Of a stretch of 29,094 nt of DNA, positions 1-13,600 are shown one piece after another. Below the pieces are notes generated by a model. That model saw nothing but the letters and a program-made list of their open reading frames with translations, made no database searches and was not told the DNA's origin. How positions within the stretch are numbered: the stretch's first letter is position 1; every line of letters begins with the position of its first letter. This stretch comes from Pigoraptor chileana (Eukaryota > Opisthokonta > Filasterea): NCBI GenBank assembly GCA_943704495.1, contig CALSCR010001278.1, positions 1 to 29,094 of the forward strand, given 5' to 3'. Both the position numbers and the translations under genes were made by a program.

Positions 1-100
1 GTGTCTGGATTGACATCGCTGTTTCTTGCTATTGTCTTTGGTATGCAAGAATATTTTGGAAAGGCTTTTGTTTTGCTGATACGTGTGCGCATGCTTGCAG

Positions 101-3100
101 GATGAAGAGAATGACGACATCGTGTTGACGGACGGCATCCGTGTCAGTGAGCTCTTCCTCGATGGCAAGACGGAAAAGAATCTCAAGACCATCGAGTCAC
201 TCTCAAAAGATGCAGCACTTGAATCCGTGACGGTGACGCGCAATGGTACGTTAGCATGCGCGGTACAATATTCACATGTGTCTCATTGTATGCAGCACGA
301 GAGAGCATCGAATGGCACATCTGCATTGATGCACATTATAAACGCACACTTTCGAACTCTGATGTCATGGTCTGTCAGGCCTGCTCGTTGTTTGCGGACT
401 CGCGGATGGCAGCGTCGCCCTGTGGAGCAAGCGCGATGGCACTGTCTTTTCAATACCGAGTCCACAGCACGGCACGGCACCCGCGGGCGCCGGTCTCTTT
501 CATCCCTCTGGGACGGCAGCCCACGTGACACACAGGGCGTATGCATCTGACGATGGCGCTGTTGTGTTTTACATTGCCGCAAACAACGCAATGTACCTGT
601 GGACGCGGAGGGATGTGGTTGGTGTTGGGGCGTCGCGGTTGGCTGCGGATGTGAGCGGAGGTGAGATGCTTTTTCGTGATTGATTATGATTGAAATTGCG
701 TTCATGGATATGTGTCGGCCTTTATCTGATCCGTTCTTTGATGATTGATCGACAAGAAGTTCATAGTGCGATCCACTCGTGGACGCATGTACATATCTCA
801 CGCCATATGTACTGCTATTACTTCACATTCCTCCCGAATATGCCTCTGTCTGCGAATGATGAATTGACCTCTGTTCGTCACTATTCTGTTATTCCAATCG
901 TATTTTTGATATGGTTTGTGAAGTTACTTCAGCTTACACTGTGCTTTATGTCCCACTTTTGCGTGCACATTTGGCAGTGTGGACGCACCTGGCGACTGGT
1001 GGACTTGCACTGCCCACAAGAGACGCCGCGGAGCAATCGGTGGACGCTGTGTTCACATATGATTCGGTGGGAATTTGCACCAGTGCTGTGTTGTGTTATA
1101 TATATATATATATGTAAATCCTTCATAAGCACTCAACCGCCTTGCGTACACGCACACGCATACAGGCTCGCAATCGCTCGTGTCGGGTGGCTTTTGTCTT
1201 TTATCGCGCGACCGATCTCATTGTAACAACGGCACAGTTTGCATTTGGTTCGGTGGCGTCTGCTCATCACTTGATGCGGCTGTCTTTGCAACCGCCTGTG
1301 CCTCCGCCATCAGCAGATGCGTTATCTTCTTCACATGGTCTTGTTCCGTTTTCCGTCGTCTGGGACACCGTTTCGCGGCCTGTCGAGGGCATTTTACCAG
1401 AGGTTGTGTCTGTTCACGAGAAGGGTGGGACGATCGCGCGGTTTGATCCCGAGGGCGTCGTGTTGGCTGTTCTGCTTAATCAGCATCGAGTGAGGCACAC
1501 TGCGATGGCGTGGCTGTCGGTGCGTGGGCGCGCACTCACGGCGGTCCGCGTGGGCGACTACAGCAAGATTGATGCGGGGCACACGGACAGGTCGGTATGG
1601 CATATGTTGGGACGACCCGCCAAGCACCCGTCTCTATTGTTTGAGTCGATGGGATTATCCGTAATGCGTTTGTTGAGAACTGAAGGTCTTTTCTCTCTCT
1701 CGTCAAGAGCTTATAATTGTGTGTGTGTGTGTGTGTGTGCGTGCATGTGCTTTGTGCCTTTCAATCTGTATCAGATCGTATTGGTACGTCGGTGGAGAGT
1801 GGACATCAGACGCGCTGTTTTTCTCCGCAATCGACGGTTTTGGTCGCGTGACTGTCTTCCTTCGCCTCGGAGGGCCCCTCGTCACTCTCGTCACTGGCGC
1901 AATGGCGTCATTTGGGCCCTCCATATTCTGTCCTATTCTTCCGATGATCGAGGGAAAGGTATGGATTCGCGTGTTTCGTGAGGGCGTCTGTCTGTAACAT
2001 CGTGGGTGACGATCATGTGCAGCATCAAACAAGCGCCACGTCGTCCCTGCATCTTTTGCGTGGTAATGATTAGTGTAATGAGTGTTAGCGATCGTGCATG
2101 TGTGTGTGCGTGTGTATGCTGTATTTATGTGTGTGCATGCATACGTGCGCGTGTGTGTATTGTGCTGACTTTTCGCCGTGCGACGTTACAGATGGTGCCG
2201 TCGGGTGAGGACCCCATGCGCCAGCGCTTCTCAATCACGTGCTCATCGGCGGTAGGACGGCGCGGAGAGTTTCCCAGACGCATTCTCGCCAGTGACGGTT
2301 TTTTCGTCATTATACTCGAAATTCCCGCCCAAGTGACCTATCCGGTGGTCATAGCAACGCTCGCGACATTCAAGGACCGCATTGCACCGCTTTCAGTCGA
2401 CGCCGTCAGAAACACCCCGGACGGCCAGCGAGTTCTCGGTGGTCCGATGTTGCGGGCGCTGACTGCGTGGAAGCTGGCGGCGTCGCATCCGGGAGGGCTG
2501 AGGGAGGCCGTGTCGATGGGTCTGTCTGCCGGACGCAATGACCGGCGGGAGACGACGCTCTCTGTCGCACTTGAGCTTGTTGAGGCTGCCGTGGTTGGAG
2601 CGATCCCTCAGACGCAGGGTGCGGCGGCGATGGCGTGTGTGTGCATTGTGGACTCGCTTGCTTATGCAGTTGTGGATGGCATGGCCCCGGCACTTGCAGT
2701 GAGATTGGTGGGCGAGGTAATATGCCGCCTGCTGTCAGGTGACCATCTCGTTGCGGCGGGATGGTGTGCGGATATTGCAGAGACGCGCTTTGGTCAGCGT
2801 CTGGGCTTTCTCCAGCGTCTTGTGGGGAGAGAGACAGTCACTGGATGGTCCCTTGCCGCTGTTCCCGATCCCCTAATGCGCGTGTCGACACTGCTGAAGG
2901 AAGAAAGGCAGGGTCAAGTGGTGATTGCGACGCCGTCACCTGTGCCACACGCGCACGCCGCACTGCTGGACGGTGTGTGGCAGTCGCTTCTCGATGCGTG
3001 TGGTCCTGTGGGTTTGAACGACACGGGCGTGCCTGCCGTGGAAGAGGCCAGGGCCATGGCTGCGGCGGCGCTCGAACGACGGGCGTTGCTGAGGCAACCG

Positions 3101-6100
3101 GCACCCTCCATGGTAACCGGCGCGGGGGGCTTTCAGGCGTCGCGCACATGGCCGCTGCAGGTAGACCTGAATGCATCTGGGGTGTCTTCAGCGGGCGCAG
3201 ACATGTCGAATGCGTCGATGTTATCGGCACTGTCCATGAACGGCTCGCTGTTTGTGCCTCCAATGGCGGGTGTATCCGACGCCAACGCACTCGGAAATCG
3301 CTTCCGGGGTGGCGATGCCGCGTTCTTTTGCGGATCGTATGCACCGGCAGCGAAAGCGTACCTCCGCTACACCGGTGGAGACATTTCGTCCCCTGGGGAT
3401 TTGTCCGCAGGTAAAGCGGCCGGAGCAAATGCGGCACGTGCAATGCTGGCGCTGCTGTGCGACGGGGATGTGGAGGGTGCGTTGCTGCTGGCGGCACGCT
3501 GCCTCCGCACTGTGAAGCGACGCCGTAATGATGGTCCGGACTGTCTGGATTCTGTCGATGAGCTGTTTTCCTCACTCGCAGATGCAGGTCGCGCACGTGT
3601 CGATGTCGCGAGTGCCGAACAGCCAATGTTGTGGGTGGATGGCACGTGGCCAAGGCACGCCATTCCGCGGCGAAAGAGGAAGAAACATGCGGTTGATATT
3701 CCTGATATGACGGGTGGCATGAACGGATCGGACGAACAACGGCAACCTCATCCTGATGTGAACGCAAACGCAGAACGACGCAGCTCACTTGCTTCGTTTG
3801 GCATGCGCACGACACCCCCGCAGTCGCCGGCATCGACTGGACGCACTGCCGCGAAGCCCCGCGCGAATGATTCGACAGGCGATGCAGAAGAAGACTACAT
3901 TGCCGTTGCCTCGAGGTTGGCAGCGGTGCGGATGATTGGACTGTTTCTCGCGTCCCATTTTGCAGGCGGAGATGTGGACGTGTTCAGGTGCGCGCTGGCC
4001 GCGTGTGAACCGTCGACAGCAACGCTGTTCTTCTGGAGCGTGCGAGACAGTGATGAGAGCGGGGAGGAGGTGAGGGGGAGGGGAGCGACGCCCAGACGTA
4101 AAGATGGGCTGCCCCATCTCCCTGCAGCGACACTGCTGCCAATCACAAGCGGGTCTTTTGTCTTGTCGCGCACCGCTCTCTCCAGACACAATTCGATTGG
4201 TGACACTCTCTCTCCGCGGGTGGCCGTCGACCTTTTACTCTTGTCTGGACTTGCCCTGCATGCGGCGGAGTTCTGCGATACTGTGGGTGATTGGCGCGCT
4301 GCATACGTCATTGCCGCGTCACATGCGCACGTGATTGGGCCGTCGGTCGCCGTGGATATTCTCCGGCGGAAGGTTTCAGGTTTTGCCTCGGCCGACTCAA
4401 CAAATTATTATCCGGGGCTGCAAGCGCAAGCGCATGTGACGACAACCCATCACAATGTGCGTCACGCAGATGCAACAGTGAAAGTCGCGCCCACATTGAG
4501 CGTTGGCATGGGAACCGCACCCGTGGAGGGTAATGCGGCCTCACTTCTCGACATCTTCCGGGGCGCTGCGTTTGGTGTCGGGGGTGCAATATTCTGCGAG
4601 GCGATGCAGCTCTGTGGGCGTGAATTGCGGTCGCTGTGTGCATCCTCCTCTCCCATAGTGCATGCGTCGTTCTTGCTTCCGTTCCCTCCGCCGTACTGTC
4701 CTCAGCCTCGGCAGCGCCGCGGTTCGAAGCAAAAGGAAGGGCGTCCGGGAGAGTGGGCGGACGATGACGGCGTCGGTCACGTGCGTATGTTTGAGACGCA
4801 TCGTCGCGAACTCAGAGACATTCGTGAGCAGAGATCTGCAGATGTGGATAGAGATTCTGTGCCTCGTAAGGGAGAGGGCGTTGACGGCAGAGACTACTCG
4901 TCGGCCGTTGAGCGCGGCTTCCGCAATGCAATCCACCGGTGCGTGTCGCGCGTTTGCCTCTTGCTCAATTCGCTTCGTTACATGCGTGTCTGCACGAGTC
5001 TCTATGTGCGGCGCCTTCAGAAAAAGTCGGCGGATGTTCCAGAGGCGCTCATTGCGTCTGCTGCAACGTACAATATCGGTCCCGGGAGTGCGATTGGGGA
5101 CGACGTGCGAGCTGCATACCACTGTTTCCGCGTGCTGTGTCGGACGTCATGGATGGTGCACGTGAGAGATAAGGTTGCGCTTCTTCTTCGCAAGCACGAA
5201 GAGCTGGTTGCGCAGAGAGACAGGCGAGGGCATGCAAACGCAGGCGCACGTGGTCAGATGTCGCAAGCTGTTGGCGGCGGGCTCGCTTCCATTGCAACGG
5301 ACACTGCGATGGAGGGAATTGTACAGAGCGCTGTCTCCATTCTTCCGTGGATTGAGCGCCTTCTATGCTTTGCCGATCTGCTGCCCCTCGAGCACATGCA
5401 GGACCTGCTGATCACGTGTGCGGCGGAAGCGGCCCTTGCCAGGGGACACTCGAGGAGGGCTGCGCTCGATGCCCTCTTGCGCGCGTTCCCCGTCCCTGAG
5501 GAGGACGCGATGCCGTCCGTCCGAGCGAAACTGGCGCGCCTGCTGCGACGGCTGCGGCTTGAAGACGCCGACCTTGTAGGGTCCAGGTACGCCGACACGT
5601 CGTTTGAGGAGAGTGTGCTGCAGCGGACAACGGACCTCGAGGACTCTGCGGTTGGCGACACTTCTCGGTGGCTTGAAGAGGATGCGGCCGCAACGCGCTC
5701 GCTATCGCAGTTGCCGCGTGGGTTTGACAAGTGGAAGTTTGAAGGGGACTCTGAGTACTCTGTCTTTCTGGAGACCATGCTGCTCATTGTGATGGCCGGT
5801 GGGAAAGGCCAGTCTGAAGCGTCGAAAAAGCCTGTGTTTTCGGCATCCGAACCAATACAAAAAAGTGGCGGTGGAGGGGTGGGTGCGCGGGCTGTAGGGT
5901 CACGTGGTGGCAGTGCGGGTGGATCGGTGTCTGTGGAGCGCCTTGTGCGGCTGTCGCAGTGGGCGGAAAGTGCAAAGGGTGATGCGAGTCACGTGATGCG
6001 GGCTGCATCCGGGCTTCAGTCCGCCTCAATGCTGGCGCGTGACGGCAGCGGTGGGGTGGGCGGGCCTGTCGGTGGTGAGCTCGGACTATCGATGTCCCGA

Positions 6101-7625
6101 GGGAGTGGCGTCGCTCGCATGTCACCTCAAGTCGGTATCCCGGCTCTGTCCGCAGACACTGTCGCAACCATGCGTGTGGGCGTGTCGATGCGTGTGATTG
6201 TGGATGCACTTCACGCACTTGGGGCGCCGCCGTCGTCTCCGGACGCTCCGCGCGTCGCCTCGCCTTCCAAGAGAGGCGCGCGGGTGACTGTACAAACGGG
6301 AACAGATGTCGAGATGCCTGGAATGGGCCGACCGCCCCGCCGGCGTGGACAGCCCCAATCCAAACAACAACAGCAACAACAGCAACAACAGCAGGAGCTT
6401 CCTCTCCTTATTCCATCCCGAGCTATTGACGGGAAGGATGCGAGTGGAATATATCTCTTGCAAGCAACACAATCGCAAGCCCAACGTGACACTGCAGGGG
6501 GAGATGGCGAGGACGACTTGTTTGACGTCACGACAACGACTTCAACGGATGTTACTTCGCGTGGCGGAGACCACGTGACCGATTCTCGCGGATCGCCGTT
6601 GGAGGATGGCGTTGTGGTCGATGATGTGCGTGGACTGTCTGGACAGAGTCGGCGTGGCAGGGGTAGTCGGGAGGTATCCTTGTTGGTTGACGGTCAAGAC
6701 GGCGCAAAGCGTGGGTCGGAAGAGTACCTCGCACCCGACGGCCTGCTGCGCGTGACATCACGTGAGCGCCGCGGAAGCATTCCGTCGCGTCGGTCATCAT
6801 CGGCGTCTGACGGGCGACTTCTGCCGGCCCCCGGTGTCTCCACATCCGGGGGAGAAGGAGGCGTGCTGACAGCCATCAGCGATCTTGACCACGACGACGA
6901 CGATGGGATGGGGACAATGGATGCAACCACCCTGAATCCGCTGACAGAGCTGACTGCGCTGAGCATGAGCATGTCGTCGTCCGGACATGCGCTCATGCAG
7001 ACGGGCGGATCAATGCGCCTGCTTCAGACGGGCGATTCACTCGGCGGACACGCCCAATTGGAAGAACACGATGATAACTATAGCGACGACGGGACTGCAC
7101 GCACCTCCCGCCCCGGGTCACGTGGGATTGCGACGCTCAGCCTCACTGCCGATGGGCCGTCCGTGACGCGGGGCAAGGGATCGGCCAGGTCTTCCGGCGT
7201 GAGACGCACGGCATCCGCGGTGCCGCTCTTTGACGCAGTTCGTCCGTCGACGGCACCCAGCTTGATTACGCAGTCGACGCCCGTGCGGTCGATGCGGAGG
7301 CCGGCTTCTGCGTCTGCGTTGAGAAGTCGCGACGTGCACCGCTCGCAGAGTGAGACAGCATTGCCGCGTGTGACATTTGACGGAGACACTGACGAAGGGG
7401 ATGCGGCGGACGACGAGCGCGAACTCGACAGGACGGTTGATCTGTCCCTGGCCACCGATCCCTTCACCGCGAGCGCACCGATGTACGACATCAGCGCCAT
7501 TAGCTCGTCTGCGAGGGATGAACTGCCGCATCACGTGGGTGCGCCAACCGACGCACGTGACATCCTAATAGTGTCCTCGCACGGTGCGCACATGACATCC
7601 AGGCAGCGAAAACCACAACAACAGC

Positions 7626-7658
<33 letters not shown>

Positions 7659-10600
7659 ACCATGGCGACGCCAATGAAGACGATCCCCGCAGTTGGTCAC
7701 GTGGGCGCACCGGCCATCCGCGTGGATCAGTGGGCGTCGGCGTCGGCGTCAGTGCACCCTCGGCAACTGCCACTGCAACGGATGTGTTTAATATGGTGGC
7801 GAGCGCTGGATTTCAGACGTTTTCGTCGGCGGTCGCTGCGCAAACGGCGGCGCATCTCATGGCCATGGGGGCCAACTTGTTTCTCGAGTCTGTGCGTCGC
7901 CGCACGGGTGCGTTGGAGTCGAGCGGGTCGTCGGCATCGTTTGTATCGTCTGCAGATGATCGATCGTATGGAGAGGCAGTTGGAAAGCATCGGGTTCCAC
8001 GGCACCTGCGCGATGCTGCGGCGCCGCTGAGGGATGCGAGGGACATGTTTACGCGTGATGATGAAGGCAGGGGTGGGCATCGCCGATGGAGGAGGCGTCG
8101 GTCTTCCCGGAGAGACAAGGGCCGCCGGCGCCGGAGCAGTGGCGGCTCTCGATCGGCATCCGAGTCGCTGTCGGAGGATGGCTCATCGTGGGAGTCGTGG
8201 ACGCGTTCGAAAATAGACGAAGAGGAGGAGGAGAAGGAGGGAGACAATGATGATAAAGGCGGCAAAGGTATAAGCACTGACGAGGATTTACTCGCCACGG
8301 AGACGCACACGGACACGGATAAGAGCAAGCGGCTGCGTGGGCGTAATGCCGGTGTCAAGACGCACTCCCCCACCGGGTCACGTGATGGTGCAGCTGTATT
8401 GTCCGCCAGTGACGGACATGAGGACGTTTCTGATGACGACAGCAATGCGTCACAGAAGAGCGCCGCCATGTCCGAGAGTGAGCTTGTCGACATGTGGGGT
8501 GAAGATGATGACGGCAACGGAGAAGGTGACGGCGAAAATGTGTTGTTGAACACGGACGAACTCATCAAGTCGTCGACTGCAAGCGGAATTTCGGACAAGG
8601 CGTTGGATGCTGCCGGGGACAATAACGAGAAGGAGGTTGGAAGGAGTGTCAAGGGGGGAGGTGAGGGAGATGAAGAGAACTCTCTCGCCCCCCCCGCCGT
8701 CGATCGCGCTCGCAAGCACGGTGGCGAGAAGCCTGTCCGGCGAAGGGATAAGGGATCGAGCTCTCGACATCGCGCATCGACGTCTTCCAGGCGGTCATCG
8801 CGGCAGTCCAAGGGAGAGCAGTCGCGGAAGAGACGCAGCAGGCGTCGGGACACACATGATGCGTCCGACGACAGCAATGACAGCGACGGCAGGTATGACA
8901 GCGACGGCAGGTATGATAGGCGTGGGCACTCGCGCCGTAGAGAACGCCGGAGTGTGCGCGGTAGGGACAATGCGTCACAGAGACTAGAGTCGGGTGGCGG
9001 CCTGAGTGGGTCGGCGCAGCGGAAGCAAGAGGCTGACGACATAAGGCGCGGTGACGACGAAGAGAGAGGTCCCGCCATCGACATTGAGCACTTTCGTGCG
9101 TCACTGCTGGTGTCACGTGCACAGGCTGCCAGAGGAGCCGCCCCGGCCGCGGATGATCCCGGCTTGTCTCTTCTGCGCAGTCGTGGGGGGGTCATAAACG
9201 CAAAAATGGCGCCCTCGTCTTTCCTTTTGCGGATGCCAGAACACGTCCCCATCGAGCCGCTTAAGGAAGGTCCGGCCGTTTTGTTGACATCCGGGGCAGG
9301 TGGGGAAATGCGCCGCGTGTGGCCCCTGGCGAATACGCTTGGGAAGGCACCACCCCCGGATGACTATCGTGCGGCAGTCGCGTTTGGCGCCGGTGATCAG
9401 CCGCGTCTGCGCCTGTTTGATGGCAAAGGAGATGGATCGAAGGCGCCGCATCCGTCCTTTCTGCTCGGCCTTGGCCATAATGGGCAACCCGCTGGCGCAT
9501 TCAGATTTGTGTTTCCTCATTTGGGCCAGCAAGATAACGCCGACAAAGGAAATGTGCGGCGTGGCGGCCCTGGCGAATACGTGCACGCGCTTGCGGCAAT
9601 GGAACGCGCCAGGCCCCATATAGTGGGTGACGGCATTGGTGGTACATCTGACGTCAACAAGCGCCCTCCGTCACTTGCGCTGCCGTCTGACGACGCCGGT
9701 GTGCGCTTCAAGCTCGTGCCCCTGCCACCGCAGCGACGCGATACTTCGAAGGGTGACATTCTTCTCGATCGACCGCAACAAAAGCCCGTTTTCGGTTCGC
9801 TTTTGCTGAGGATTGACACCGCAAAACTCAACGACTTGGAGAAGCCGGTGAATCCCGCGCTGATTTTGGTTCCTTCTGCAGCTCCCCTGTCCGGACTACC
9901 AGCGGCGCCGTCGCAGCGGAAGGTGCCGAATGTGCGGTGGGTGTTGATTATGTGTTGTGGTTGGATTGTGAGTTTTTTTGGTTGAGTTTGTGTGGTGTGT
10001 GTGTGTTTTTTTTTTCTTGTTTTCGATGTAATTTTGTGCCCCGCGCATAAAAGGGCTTTCGGGATTGTAGTATTGATGATTGTGTTGTGTGTGTCGTGCA
10101 GTGTGTGTCCTTCTTTGCTGACATCGCATGCGTTACTTGTGCTGCACAGTGCGCGGGAGAGGCGACGCAGGCACCTGTCAACCGATCCGAATGGCGATTG
10201 CGACACCAAGCAACCGGAAAATTCGTCTCCGACCGCTTTCTCCGAATCGACAACTCCGGAAAAGGGTGCCACTCCGGAAAAGGATTCCACCGCAGTTGCC
10301 GCAGCAAAATCAGGAGCCGCTCCGATCGTAAAATCGGTTGGGATCGGGTCCTCTGCCGCCCTCCGTGATGCGAAGGTGGGGGCAGATGACGCCATTTCAC
10401 GGGATGTTGGGGTGAGTCCAGTGGGAAGTGTGGAGTTTGCGCGCACGCAGCGCCGCTTCCTTGTGGATGCAGCCGTTGATGCGACGGTAGCGGCATCATC
10501 CGTGGCTGGTGGGCGCCGGAGGGAGGATGCGGAAGTGGACGAACGCCTGGCGCGGTTGGAGGCAATGGTGCTCGACGCATCACGTGGGTCACGGGGGTCA

Positions 10601-13600
10601 CGTGCCGGCGCTGCGTCAACGCGGGCAATGGAGCCGCCGCTGAGCCATGAGAGAAAAGCGAGAGGGCATCGGGTGGAGCAGTCCTCGCGTCACCCCGCGG
10701 TTACCAGGCGCTCCAGTGGCGATGACAGTGGCAGTGAGGGCGTCTCTCGCGATGAGAACGCCTCACAGGAGGAATACTCGCCGGCAGAGTATGCGGATGA
10801 GCACGCTGCACGTGACCGGCGGTCGACAGCAGCTGCGGTGGCAGCACGTGACCGGCGCAAGGTGGCTGCAGTAACGCGCGTCATTCCCCCGGATGTGTTT
10901 TGCCGAATTGCGTTTAATGCGCTCGAGGGATCCACGTACGCACATGCACCAAAGTCCCTTGCCGAGCATCCGGGGCGGGCGTATGTCAACATTGTCGACC
11001 TGGACGTGTCGGGTCACGTGGGCGGGCGGCCGTCTGAGGCTGTATGGGAGGACGAAATGGTGCCTCCACAGAGACCCCGCTTGGAGCGGAGAGCGGCTAG
11101 AACAAACGGCGCACCCACGCACGTGACCGATGCACAGAGGGACGAGGAGGTAGCTGGCGGGGGCCGAGATGTCGGCAGGATCCGCGATGGCGTGAAGACG
11201 GCTGGGGAGTCGCAGTCGCAGGGCCCCGCGGATGAGCACGTGACTGGAGGTCGGATGGAAATGTACGGCGAGGTGGACGATGCGGCTGTCGATGCGCGGA
11301 TGCGGTGGGTAAATCAGTGATGCGCGTGTTTGTGTTTGTCGGGTTTTGGGTATTGTGTATTGTGTTGTGCTGTTTGTGTGATGTAATAGCACACTTTCCC
11401 ATTCATCACTGGATGTGGTGGTGCTCACATTGCGTCTTGCATTGATATAAGCATGCACGGCTCCCTCTGTGCCTGAGTGTGAAGCCATTGGGACGCGCTT
11501 AAACCTTAATGCTATCACACTTCTTTGCGCTTGGAAGATATCTGACTCTGAGACTGACATTGAAATCACATATCTCACACACGCTCTGTTTCGCCACTCT
11601 ATGGTGTATGTGTGCAGTGAGCTCTTCCCGGAGAGCCTCGACCGTCCCGATACAAAAGCACACAATGTGTCGGACGCGCGGATAACGGCCAGGGATCGCT
11701 TCATGCGGGACATCAACGCAATGAAGGTGCGAACGGGCGCAGTGCTTGTTTTCTTTATGTCATCCGCGTATGTTTTGTTGTGCGTGCTCCCTTTTTTTTC
11801 ACCGAGAGATAGAGGGCACTGACATCGTATTTTATCCTGCCGTGATGTGCATGTCTCTGGCTATATGTCTCTGCGTGTGTGCCTGTATGTATGTGTCTGT
11901 GTCTCTCGTGTCTGTGCCTGTGTGTGTGTGTCCCGCGACACAGGCCCAACTGGATGCGGTGGAGGAGACCGCGCGTGTGATTGAGTCGGAGTTCAGCGGA
12001 TCCCGAAAGGTGCGTCATTTTGAGAGGCAATTAGCACTGATTGTGTTGAAGTATCCTCACATACATTTCCTTCCAGGCACTATGCTCTGCGCATGTGCTG
12101 TCAGTCCATTACCACATGTGGGCATGTGGCACCCTAATAACCTCCTTTGTTCATTCATGGCCGCGTCATGTGCACTGCATTGCCTTTGCAGATAATGCGG
12201 ACCATTGAGCAGCTGCATGACGTCGACCCGGATGTTGTCCGAAAGGCGGCTGTTTTGGACAAAATACGTCAGAGGTGCGTGGTTTGTGCGTCCATCTTTG
12301 TATTTTTCGCACGACGCACCCGGCGCTTGCCTTGTCTTCTTGTTTGTTCTTGTATGCTCATTGCGTTTCCACTACGTCAATAAGAGAGGCCGATTGAGTG
12401 CTTATGTGTGGTGTGCAATTCAGTGCGTCCCGTCAATCCATCGCCAACCGACTCTACTGTCTCTTCCCAACAGCTCCAACACAAACATGTCCACAATGAC
12501 GATTGATGACCGGGGGCGCACAGAGGCTCCCGACCAGCGACCCCGCATTTCTATTCCTGCCCCTCTCCCAGCAGACAGCGCCAATGACACGGCTGTGACG
12601 CAACAGCCGAACACGCGTCATAGTGCCGTCACGGAAGGCAGGCCAGCATCGTCGATCGATCGGACACATCCGCGGTCACCCACCCGACCACAACACGCAA
12701 GCACAAGTCCCACCCGGCAGTCACGTGAGTCGCCTCACATACGCCGCCTGGATGATGCCATGTCGCACGGTTACGCCGACGATCTTGGATCCCCGGCGTC
12801 GCCGGCAAGGGGAGGTCTCGTGGACAGGTGGGCATCGTCGCCGTCGCCACCGCCCGCTGCGAAATCGGCGATGCAACCCAAGGCGAGTGAATCGTCTGCA
12901 TCACGTGATCGAGTGGCGGCAAAGAAGGGACCAAAGGGGCCGGTTGCATCCGGGGTGCTTGGAGTGGCTGCACGTGCCCCGCCATCCTCGCGGCCACCGC
13001 GCCCCAACACGACGGCACGCCAGAGGGCGAAGGAAGGGGGTGTGTCACGTGCAGCCGCGACGCAGCCTCCCGCAGTGATGCCCAAGACAGACGCCCTTGC
13101 TGTGTTCAAGGCTATGTTCCGCGACGACGCATCGGATGCCCCCGCACACCTGCGCGCACCCGGCGGTCACGTGCGCTCAAAGGAGGAGCTCCGTCGCTTC
13201 ATGTCTGAACGCCATGCCGAGAGGGCGAGCGAGCGGCGCCTGCAGCGATCGCAGCTGAGGGAGAAGGAGGCCAAGCCCTACGATGTCCGCAGGTCGGAGA
13301 TTGCACGCCAGCGGGAGCGGGAAGCCGCGGCAAAGGATCAGCGTACACAGGAGAAGGCCGTGCGTGCGCAGGCAGAGTCGATTGCGCGTGCGGCTGTGCG
13401 GCGTCGCGCGGAGGCAGATGCGGCGAATGCGAAGGCACGTGCCAAAGGCACAGGCAGTGTGCGGGCGCGGGGGACGCCCGGATCACGTGGGCAGGAGGGC
13501 GGGAGGCTTGCACTTGCGCCAAAGGACGCATCCGGGGGTGACAATTACACGCGCGATCCCGTCCGAGAGCTCGCCTTTGCGATTGCAAAGGAATACCGCC

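Noticed and set aside
283-801. Minus-strand open frame of 172 codons
   Set aside because: It overlaps CPLANE1 exon 2 and flanking introns in antisense, and has no recognisable product.
690-1226. Plus-strand open frame of 178 codons over 690-1226
   Set aside because: It crosses intron 2, exon 3 in the wrong frame and intron 3. The correct frame of exon 3 gives VWTHLATGG, which matches the family.
2006-2191. Upstream Met-initiated extension of the giant open frame
   Set aside because: It encodes Cys/Val-rich sequence derived from TG repeats. The exon starts at 2192 after a TTACAG acceptor, in phase with exon 5 and with the conserved DPMRQRFSI motif.
7813-9252. Long minus-strand open frame of 479 codons
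   Set aside because: It lies exactly opposite the GC-rich, Ser/Arg/Asp-rich part of CPLANE1 exon 6. Its Ser/Leu/Pro-rich composition is what the antisense of that repeat-like coding sequence gives. No family features.
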